Of a stretch of DNA of 64,000 bases, positions 56,001 to 64,000 are shown in pieces; the first letter of the stretch is position 1, and each line of letters starts with the position of its first letter. The notes below the pieces were generated by a model. It was given only the letters and a program-made list of their open reading frames with translations. It was not told the DNA's origin and searched no databases. Made by a program: the position numbers and the translations under genes. The DNA is from Chrysaora quinquecirrha (taxonomy: Eukaryota > Cnidaria > Scyphozoa > Semaeostomeae > Pelagiidae). The stretch is taken from positions 9,155,430-9,219,429 of the forward strand of contig JACTAT010000010.1 in assembly GCA_014526335.1 (NCBI GenBank). Direction: 5' to 3'.

Positions 56001-57952
56001 CAAAATGGCAAAAGAATGTAGCTGGTTGTTTTGTTGAATAATTTTAATTGAAGAAATCTATGAAAGGTTCAGTATTAAAAAGATAATTTGCGACAATTTT
56101 TCGAGAAAAGTGATAGTTTACTTCTAAAATTCAAATTAGAATAGTTGGAATAAACGAAGCAAGGCAGTCCAAGCTTCCATCGGTTCACTGATACTAAAAC
56201 ATTTACAGGAAATGAAAGCCCACCACCCCATGACTTCTGTGTAATGATCTATGATCTAATCAGGTCTACAACTTAAAATAATTCTCTTCTCTGTCAATCC
56301 AAAGTTTGACCAATTGTCTGTTTGATTTCCTCTGTGGTGGAGTAATAATTATCAAAAATTGTTTGACAAATTCATCTAAGGATATGTAACTATATGATTG
56401 TAATATAAAAATTAATAGACACTAATAAATGATATTATTATTACCTTTTTAGAGTTTGATGGTGAAGCGACTGCTGACACTTGTAGACCTTCAACAAGTG
56501 GGAAAGGTACCATCACAGTTATTATTTTCCTAACACACACACGCACACACAAAGACACACACACACACATATATATATAGGTAGCTAAATAATTAATAAA
56601 TAATTAATTCTTAAATAGGAATTTCAGGAAATTAATACTACATGATATTCAACTCAGGTTTGATATATTTAGCGTAAATATCATGATGATACGGGTTAGC
56701 ATTTCTGAATAAATTAACTTTCAAACTTTACTATCCAAAAATGTACTGTAACAAAATATGCAACTTTATGTCCTTACAGAACAAAACAGGAAAATCAATA
56801 ACTTATTCTTGCAGTCAAATAATATGTTCAAAATGTCCTCCAGCCCGCTCAATACACTTCTTTCATCCGACTGGCCATGCATTAATGGCCATGACATGTT
56901 TCTCCTGGGATAATGATTCTCATCCATGCACAATTGCAGTTTGCAATGGAATATATAGCAGTTTTTGGGACATCATCGGTTTAAAGTCTAATTGTGCGAG
57001 ATGGAAGCTCTTATCATCAAGATATTTCTTCATGATAGCACACTTGAGTTGAATGTTACCTGGTATTAATTTTATAAAAATTCCCCTTGAGAAAAATATT
57101 AAGAAATTATTCATCTAAGGGGTCCCTTTTTTGGACACCTCGTATATATATAAATATATATATATAATTGTAGCCTGAAGATTCTGCATGAACAGATGAA
57201 ACTAGTTGCGAAAAGTTGTACCTTTTCTTGTAGTTCATAGTCATTTCTATGTTTCACTCTATTTTTTAACGGTGCTCAGCTTGATATATATTTGGTACAA
57301 TAGATAACGATAAATTATATACTATATAAGTCAGATGCTAAAAAGAGAAAACAAACAAAAAAACAAGATTTATGAAACAAAACTGTAATTAAGTATGTTT
57401 TATGAATATGTATTAATGCCTATATTATTCAGCCTAATTAATGATATTTTAACTATTCTCTAGGGTTTGATAGTACAGCTGACACTAGCAGACCTTCAAC
57501 AAAAGGAAAAGGTATCAACACTGACATTATTCTCCATATTGTTTGATTAATTCATATGGGGAGGATATATATTTGGAAAATAACATTGAAAAATATTATG
57601 AGGATATAACATTGAAAAATAACAAAAAAAGACTGATTAATGATATATTTTTACCTTTTTAGGGTATCATGGTGCAGCAACTGAGGATGCCCAACCTTCA
57701 ACAAGCGGAAAAGGTACCATCACATATACTATAATTTCTCTGTATGAAAAAATGCTGGCTGAGAATGAGCAGATTATTCCAAATCTGAAAAGATGAATAA
57801 ACACTGATAAATAAGATATATAATATTTATATGAATAAACATATTTTAAAAGTTTTTCTCTAACAGTGAAATTGAATGAAACATTCTTATTAGGTCAACC
57901 ATGGGTGGTTAGACACTGCAAGTATCCTTCAACAACCACAAATTCAGCTTAA
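44061..57952 (+). CDS. Multi-exon host gene, unknown function
   Basis: Exons with GT-AG borders and matching phase: 44061-44121 (MEDLRRSSTSGQPSKVKRKR), 44486-44542, 44693-44953 (87 codons, NGKYNLDFARLHVASLNKSA), 45534-45595, 45833-45869, 55411-55683 (91 codons, EKTVRVKVLCGEDYPKL), 55808-55894 (acidic, ESSGGDYWEEEEIQEDF), 56453-56506, 57464-57511, 57663-57713, and a last exon 57894-57952 ending PSTTTNSA-stop. All introns but one are phase 1. The protein has a basic N-terminus, a Lys/Leu-rich helical part, an acidic stretch and serial PST-x-GK modules. I recognise no domain. The fifth intron (45870-55410) holds an 8.6 kb transposon. The RecQ/DUF6589 element lies 46 bp upstream of the ATG, so its own promoter may be displaced or replaced. 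The open frame across all exons suggests it is intact. Confidence 0.72.
46258..46390. mobile_element. 133 bp MITE with 16 bp TIR
   Basis: CGAGGGGCGATTCACT at the left is matched exactly by AGTGAATCGCCCCTCG at the right. The flanking octamers GTGATTGG and ATAATTGG agree at six of eight positions, which fits an aged 8 bp (hAT-type) target duplication. It lies in the big intron of the host gene, just outside the 46464-55020 element. Confidence 0.75.
46906..53273 (+). pseudogene. Giant zinc-finger / F-box-like / PIN-like protein
   Basis: Starts MASVRVQDYFQFYAARTRPG with a BED-like finger (C39, C42, H57, H62). The frame shifts inside a TC repeat at 47220-47239 into the 517-codon ORF 47241-48794, which has HNYWDWESTILIITFYQ and an F-box-like stretch at residues ~185-235 (LNFNDLKSLSLSCKSMN, then VWERLLKVEF). 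A shift and stops near 48790-48830 lead to the 1192-codon ORF 48830-52408. Its middle (residues ~190-390) is helical and TPR-like (NKKFEEAFTHFQRAQNIVQQ). Near its end come YHPEADTVVFFALKRF and INCPEADNVTILLL, the acidic blocks of PIN/XPG-like transposon-linked proteins (HEEADT...DTDV...). A one-base excess in a T run near 52385 shifts the frame to SLGALSIFTGNDKN, which matches the FTGCD motif of the same proteins, with a stop at 52683-52685, then an acidic tail to 53273. No introns are evident. Conceivably a nuclease, by inference. Confidence 0.72.
53274..55005. other. Noncoding right part of the 46464-55020 element
   Basis: AT-rich sequence after the giant gene. An attaaa/aataaa-type context near 53698 (tcaataaag) could serve as a poly(A) signal. 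The ORF at 54678-54992 has no domain or splice support. Confidence 0.45.
56536..56580. repeat. AC/TA microsatellite
   Basis: An interrupted (AC)n run followed by (TA)n, in the intron after the first PST exon. A second TA-rich run is at 57143-57167. Confidence 0.9.
56780..57147 (-). pseudogene. Relic of a mariner-like element
   Basis: The minus strand near 56880-56820 reads AINAWPVG-stop-KKCIERAGGHFEHII, which resembles the last part of mariner-type transposases (CIE..GGHFE). The outer edge at 57147 reads GAGGTGTCCAAAAAAGGGACC, a terminus seen in such elements. The sequence between has no open frame. It lies in an intron of the host gene. Confidence 0.4.
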
Positions 57953-59012
57953 ACAGGAGCCCAAGTTTGACTTGGCCGCCATTTTGAAAGTTCTAAGCGA
58001 AGAGAGAACAGAGAAATAGAATGGGAAGGCAACCTCAAATGTCTTCCTACTGCGAATTTTCTCGTTATGCTCGTAACAAATCACTTGACTTGAAACAAAG
58101 GATTTGCCCTACCTCTGACGTCTTACTGACGTCTGACAATTTACTGCTTGTGTAAACAGGTATAATTAAATGAGAACAATATGTCCCTGCTTCCATTGTC
58201 CCACAACCCTGACAAAGATATTTCATCTTCAAAGGCTATAACAATCTATCATCACCCAGTTATACAAGTTTTTTCCAATGCAAGCAGCAAAGGTTAATAT
58301 TTCGGAAACGAGAAAATTGCTGCTTATCTTCAAAGGTTTCATCTTTGGGCCCCAGAGCAGCACTTATGCATGAAAAACTAGGATCAAACAGTGGTAACCT
58401 GCCTTTGTGTTAGCTTTCTGGAAAGTCACTTGTCAAATGAATCAATGGAAAGTTGACAATGTTTGATCTAATGGGGCAAACTCTTGGTCAGTGTAAAGGA
58501 TAAACTTTGTCAAGTATACATTTTTTGTTAATTTGCTTTTAAATATCATGTTTGACAAAGCTTGCTAGAACGTACCTCAAATACAGTGTGAATGGGTCCT
58601 AAAGAATTTTTTCTTTACTGTCCTCCTGGGGTCATCTTAAAACCAATAGATTAAAGTCATTATTTTACCAAATTCTCAGAATCGTGGCAAAGTTGAAGAA
58701 AATAAAATGATTGAATGTCACTCTGTGAAGAACAATGTAAGCAATCATACAGAATATGTGTCCCAAGATTTTACTATGCTAAGTATCTAAAAAAAACCCA
58801 ATGATTCTAGAAATTGAAACATTCAGAAGACAGAAACAAATTAAAAAAGACGAATGAAATAGCAAATAACTCTTAAAATATGTTGAGTTAATTGCTTTTC
58901 AAAATAGCAAACACACATCAAATATTATACAATAGGCTGATTTTGCTTTTTTAAAAAGACTGCAAGAAGTTATTACCAGACACAGATATAACAAGTGCTT
59001 TTTCTTTTCTAG
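57953..59012. other. No gene seen
   Basis: AT-rich downstream of the host gene's last identified exon. I see no repeat or ORF with support. Confidence 0.45.
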
Positions 59013-59080
59013 TGTCCAGGAAAAGGATATTTTCATTTAGATTGCATAAATCTTGATGAACTTCCAGAAGAAAGTCCATG
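59013..59080 (+). CDS. Possible PHD-finger exon
   Basis: Between ttttctag| and CCATG|GTAAGA is a 68 nt open exon that reads CPGKGYFHLDCINLDELPEE and SP. This fits the second half of a PHD zinc finger (C...W/Y-F-H-x-x-C...L...P). The first half should be in an exon to the left, which I could not find. A continuation at 59582-59756 (VTNLDVDILINALLENVLTV) is phase-compatible and open. Phase 0 entry does not match the phase 1 donors of the host gene at 44061-57952, so it may belong to another gene or to an unseen exon. Confidence 0.4.
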
Positions 59081-59759
59081 GTAAGAATAGTAGAAATAAA
59101 CTACAATAAACAAATTAGGAAACAGTTTTTTATGTCTTACAACAATTTCTGAAATTTTCTCTAAGCATTGAAAACATTCTTATCTTTCCATTCATATTCA
59201 TTTTGGGGGATTATGCATGAGGCAGTTGGTATTGCTGAAAAATCAATGTTATCAGTCACTAAATAAGGAGTGCATTTGGAGTTAAGGGTCAGGCAATCAG
59301 GAGTAGAGGATGGGGGGGCTGAAGCCCAGCAATAATTTTGAAAACAATACTGTATTCTTTCAATCGTTGGAGAGGCTTGCTTATTAGCAAAAACAGAAAT
59401 CCACAAACAAAATATAAGGTTTAGAATTTACAATGATAGTTGCTTTTACAATATTAGCAATTTAGGCCTGATATTTCCATAATGCCATTTTATTCCAAGT
59501 TCATTAAAGAGGGGGACTTCATTAGAGAGAATATGGTAGTACAATTTATCATCATATTAACAGTATATTGTTTTGTCATAGTGTAACAAATTTAGATGTT
59601 GACATACTTATAAATGCTCTTTTAGAAAATGTTCTCACTGTAGAAAAAGAGATAATGAAATGGGAGACCAGGAAGAATAAAAACCTATATGGGTTAAAGA
59701 TTGCACTATCCACAAGTTTTGACAGTTCTTTTATACATGTAGTTGTTTTCCTGTAATAT

Positions 59760-61860
59760 GACATTAATATTGACATTTCTTCTTAAGTTATTTTGCATTT
59801 ATAAATATATGGGTTTTTTAAAGGAGTTTGAAATCTTTGAGGCATTGGAGCTATTGTTTGGTTTATTTTTTAATCATTTCATTACCAGCTTAATACCAAG
59901 TCGGCCACGCTAAGCCCCGCTTTAACAATTTACAACTTTAAACAAAAAAGAGAACAAAATTTTCAGTTGTTTTGCTTCATGAAACAAAAAACTTTGAGTC
60001 AACGATCAAAAAATTAGTTACATGTATGTTTATATGTTCATTGCTTTTTATCAAGACAACTCTTGAAATATCTTGCTCGAAATCTGGAAGGCACTCCTTC
60101 AAAGTTTTACATTACGTATTTTCCACAAAAGCAACAAACAACTCATTTACTTTTAATCCAAATTCAATGAAATTGTCAACATTTTCCCGCCTAAATAAAG
60201 TTCATCAAACCCTGGAGCCGTCGTGGCTTTGTTATGCAACTTTATTTTTGAGCCTATGGGTACCGTTTGGCGTTTGCGGCTATTTTAGGTCAAGCCATAC
60301 TTATGCCCGCTAATTGCAATACTTATGTCCTTTAATGTTGTACTTTTTGTACCTTTTGCCTGTATTTTTTTATTATGTATTATTTTATTTGATCGTTTCA
60401 ACATAGTTGCCATACCTAACACTGTAGGTAGTGCATATGCTTTATGAAATGAAATGAATACTTATGTCCCCTAATATTCCAACGAAATATGATTCACTAA
60501 AAAAGGTTGAATAAATACAAATCAACTATCTACTTATACAGTACCTATGTCCCTTCTTTTCTTTTTGTCTTGCGAGTTCGTAAAGCCAGCGCTGTTTTTG
60601 TTTTTTTTTGCTTCAATCTGCTGTTTGCTACAATACAACCAGGCCTATCACACACCCTGTACTCTGCTTTCACTATCCTATATCCAATCACATCATCACC
60701 TGCCAATTTTACACATAATTACACCCTACCATCCAATCACATCACATTCTGCCAAATTCAAATCACCATCCATCACTTGTATATAGCCAAGCGTTGTAAA
60801 ATTTAAAAATTATTTTAGCTCTGAAGACGCCCTGAATGTCTCATCTACCGTTTTGTGCCATTCCTGACAATTTATTATTCTAAAGAGATTTTTCTTATCT
60901 ATGGATGGTTGGCACTTCTCTCTCCCTTGTTTCTTTGTGCTCTCTAAGGTGGCAACTATTCATTTCACTGATTGTGTTATAAGTAAAACGCGTTGTGTTG
61001 ACAAAGTGAGCGAAAAATTTTTTATGTTAAATCAACTGGTAATACATAAAATAATTTCACTAGATACACTTTGGAATGGGCTTCCTGTGAGTAGAGCTGG
61101 GAGAAATCGCACAGTTGGAGAAATCGTACTTTTCGGACAAATAGGACACTGAAGAAAATTTAATTCAAAGGACGCGAGGATAAAAACAAAACTATATTCT
61201 TTTTTTGCTAAGCTGGCTGATTTGTGAGAGTTGTTTTAGAACAGAAGAGAGCCCAAAAAGAGACTGAAGGACTGTAAAATTGGCGTTCGAGCGAAACTCG
61301 ATGCCGCTTTATAAGACTAAGGCAGTGTCTTATTTGGCGCTGCTTAAAAAAGATAAAACCTGTCAGAAATTTATTCCAAAAGCATTTTCATATCTTGGGA
61401 CTTACGACCAAACCACGAACTAAAGAATTGATACAACTGCAGCTTTTTTGTACTCTTTTCTTTCAAATAACAAACTGTAGGGAAAATGCCTCCACTCCAC
61501 CCATCGAGTAGGCCTAATACTGCTAACAAAAAAAGATTATGTAACTCACTTAAAAGGTTTTGTCTTAAAAATCTATATTTTAACACAAAAAGCGTTGGTC
61601 TCAAATAACATAATGATATTTTGGTACATTGAAAAACAGATTGCAAAATATAGGCCTTAAAGAGCTTAACTGTAGGATTACTCCCTAGGCCCTAGGCCCA
61701 TAAAAATACAAAATCTTGTTGTTTGCATTTTCAAAGAAAATAGTTCTACCTAGAAAGGTTAAAGGTAATACTGAAATAACAACTGTCTTGTACCTGTTAG
61801 GCAAATGCAACATTGTTTGAATCCGCTTGGTTGATAAATATAAAGGCACACAAAATCATA
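59760..61860. other. No gene seen
   Basis: AT-rich sequence with only low-complexity ORFs (for example 60507-60806, built from repeated ccaatcacatcaca). No splice-supported frame, TIR or longer tandem repeat was found. Confidence 0.45.
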
Positions 61861-61869
61861 ATTCTCAAT

Positions 61870-62920
61870 GTTTCAAGTCTGTCCACGTCGTCCACAGAAT
61901 TTTCAGTCATCTCACTGTATCACTATTCCCTCACTGATTCTATCCACGTTGTCCACGCATAGTAGGGGCTGTCTATTATATAAAAAATCATTCTCTATAA
62001 CTCTGTCCACGCCGTCCACCTCGTCCACAGAATTTTCAGTCATCTCTCTGTATCACTATTCCCTCGCTAATTCTATCCACGTTGTCCACACATAGTGGGG
62101 GCTGTCTATTATATAAAAATCATTCTCCATAAGTCTGTCCATGCCGTCCACGTCATCCACAGAATTTTCAGTCATCTCTCTGTATGACTATTCCCTCACT
62201 GATTCTATCCACGTTGTCCATGTATAGTCGGGGCTGTCTATTATAAAATATCATTCTCTATAACTCTGTTAACGCCGTCCACGTCGTCCACAGAATTTTC
62301 AGTCATCTCTCTGTATCACTATTCCCTCACTAATTCTATCCACACGGTCCACACATAGTGGGGGCTGTCTATTATATAGAAAATCATTCTCTATAAGTCT
62401 GTCCAGGCCGTCCACGTCGTTCACAGAATTTCCAGTCATCTCTCTGTATCACTATTCCCTCACTGATTTTATCTACGTTGTCCACGCATAGTGGGGGCTG
62501 TCTATTATATTAAAAATCATTCTCCATAAGTCTGTCCACGCCGTCCACATCGTCCACAGAATTTTCAGTTGTCTCTCTGTATCACTATTCCCTCACTGAT
62601 TCTATCCATGTTGTCCACGCATAGTGGGGGCTGTCTATTATATAAAAATTCATTCTCTATAACTCTGTCCACGCTGTCCACGTCGTCCACAGAATTTTCA
62701 GTCATTTCTCTGTATCACTATTCCCTCACTGATTTTATCCATGTTGTCCACGCATAGTGGGGGCTGTCTATTATATAAAAAGTCATTCTCTATAACTCTG
62801 TCCACGCCGTCCACGTCGTCCACAGAATTTTCAGTCATCTCTCTGTATCCTATTCCCTCACTTATTCTATCCACGTTGTCCACGTATAGCGAGGGCTGGC
62901 TTGTCCACATCATCAAGTTT
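61870..62920 (-). repeat. 133 bp minisatellite, ~8 units, inverted
   Basis: cacagaattttcagtcatct recurs about every 133 bp (61893, 62026, then six more to 62821). The sequence is the complement of the array at 21890-22395. ORFs across it (for example 62698-62916, minus) simply translate the satellite and break at each unit. Confidence 0.96.
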
Positions 62921-63070
62921 GCTCCAGTAATGCATTGTTATTAATTTTTGCGTCTGTCTCTGCATCAATAAGAGGCACATGGAACGAAACATGGGTGTGT
63001 TTAGGCGTGTATAGGTACGATAATGTGTAAACATTTCGTTCCTGATCCATCGAGGGCCTGTCTACTCATA
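62921..63070 (-). mobile_element. Penelope-type 3' flank next to the satellite
   Basis: The complement of 63040-63065 (ccctcgatggatcaggaacg) matches 21565-21590 next to the other array, where it codes for the tail of a Penelope-like protein. The satellite at both places thus sits beside the same element end. The coding part of the element is not present here. Confidence 0.55.
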
Positions 63071-64000
63071 CAAACTGCAACCCGTAATTTCCGAAATCAG
63101 TACAAACTTATAACATTCACTTTATACCTATGGATACAAGATGGGCGTGGACGGCCTTCTAAGGGTTGGTACTATACCTTTATATTTTAGTTCTAGGTGC
63201 ACTCTTGTGCACTTTATTATTATTATTCCATACAAAAAACCTGCATCACTGCACAAATTGTTCTTTCAACCAGTAGCTGAAGGGACAGCCTTTAATTTTC
63301 TTGGTTTACATTCAAGCAGCTTCCACGTTGTTGATGATGTTCTGCTGAGGAACCCCTTTGGAAATATCATTTCTGCCAATATGTATTATTATTTTATCTG
63401 TGTTGGCATTCTCACCGTTTAAAATTTGTTTTGTCTTGATTTAATCTGATCACTCTTCAGCCCATTAATGCCTTTGGCCATAGAATAGGGATTAGGCAAA
63501 AGGGTCACTCCGTATTCGCTCATCTGATGTTTAGCTGATTCATTTAAACCGACTTGCACTAAGTTAATCTTATTTTGATGTGAAATGATGTGGAGGTTAG
63601 TTTCAACAAACCAGAAGAAAAGTTGTTTCCTGATTGCCTTCTATAGGGGAATAGGCTGAGTAATGTCGTTAAAAGTGTCCAAGGGTACTGTAGTAAAAAA
63701 GCCTCAATAAGAAATGAAATGACAAATTTAAAATAAATAGAATCTTTTAAAATTGACATTCTAGACACTAAATCTGTGTGATAAACCTTCAACTAACCAG
63801 AGCAAGGTTTACTTGATCTTTTTTCTCGATTTTAGACAAGCAAGCAATGATACTAGCAGATTTAAAATACCAGTTTTGAAGGTATGAAACTCGATATTCT
63901 TAGAAGAGTAGAAGCCATCTGCAAATATTATCATACACAACGTTCAGTATAATTTTTCTGCATGCACCAGGCATAATTTCATTCAGCATTCTGACCTTTT
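63071..64000. other. No gene seen
   Basis: AT-rich sequence to the window edge. The ORF at 63141-63422 lacks any recognisable domain. Confidence 0.45.

Larger units (their letters stand above)
56453..57713 (+). repeat. Tandem array of duplicated 48-54 nt exons
   Basis: Three short exons of the host gene (56453-56506, 57464-57511, 57663-57713) encode related peptides: EFDGEATADTCRPSTSGK, GFDSTADTSRPSTKGK and GYHGAATEDAQPSTSGK. All are phase 1-1, so any can be skipped or included without breaking the frame. The flanking intron sequence before each acceptor is also alike (aatgatat...ttttag). The last exon (YPSTTTNSA) looks like a worn fourth module. Confidence 0.8.

Noticed and set aside
60507..60806. 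Membrane-protein-like ORFs
   Set aside because: Overlapping frames over a low-complexity ccaatcacatc stretch. Hydrophobicity is a composition effect.
61870..62920. Repetitive protein encoded by the ORFs across the satellite
   Set aside because: The unit length of 133 bp is not a multiple of three and every unit has a stop, so frames do not continue.

Overview
This window reads as AT-rich, intron-containing nuclear DNA of an invertebrate animal. It has GT-AG introns, non-LTR retrotransposons (RTE and CR1/Rex-like), Penelope-like elements, many short palindromic non-autonomous elements, and DUF6589, RecQ and PIN-like transposon proteins of a sort I associate with cnidarian and other marine invertebrate genomes. 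A cnidarian is my best guess, but the sequence does not settle it. I see no tRNA, rRNA, CRISPR array or prokaryotic feature. Most of the window is nested mobile DNA in varied states of decay. Only one multi-exon gene looks like an ordinary host gene (44.06-57.95 kb, +).

Layout. 0-5 kb: a roughly 560 bp direct repeat brackets a segment with a decayed P-loop ATPase, a coding-like exon and a LINE 3' end. 5-9 kb: LINE fragments (ORF1p, endonuclease, reverse transcriptase), all on the minus strand. 10-15.5 kb: one possible host exon, a 113 bp tandem array, and a broken minus-strand transposon-type gene I do not recognise. 15.7-22.4 kb: a decayed Penelope-like element split by a pogo-type MITE and an RTE retrotransposon, followed by a 133 bp minisatellite that recurs inverted at 61.9-62.9 kb. 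22.4-28.2 kb: MITEs with CACG...CGTG ends and TA duplications, a DUF6729-like ORF, and two nested Penelope copies with long inverted arms and hammerhead-like motifs. 28.5-30.2 kb: a 53 bp palindromic element with a 9 bp target duplication, and two coding-like exons.

The two main discoveries are complete transposon skeletons. (1) Positions 31426-44014 form a 12.6 kb element with 145 bp terminal inverted repeats and a 9 bp target duplication (CCTCTTTGG). It carries two convergent genes, a RecQ-family helicase (+) and a DUF6589 protein with embedded C2H2 zinc fingers (-). It sits 46 bp upstream of the host gene's start codon, and its DUF6589 gene is itself broken by a repeat-rich 5.5 kb insertion. 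(2) Positions 46464-55020 form an 8.6 kb element with perfect 15 bp inverted ends (TGTTGGGGAGATGAG) and a 6 bp target duplication (AGTATT), lying inside a 9.5 kb intron of the host gene. It carries a giant, nearly intronless, decayed protein gene with a zinc finger, an F-box-like segment, helical repeats and a PIN/XPG-like acidic block. Neither shows a recognisable DDE transposase.

The host gene has nine or more phase-1 exons, including a tandem series of 48-54 nt exons that each encode a PST-x-GK module. Beyond 58 kb the window is almost empty apart from a possible PHD-finger exon and the inverted 133 bp satellite.
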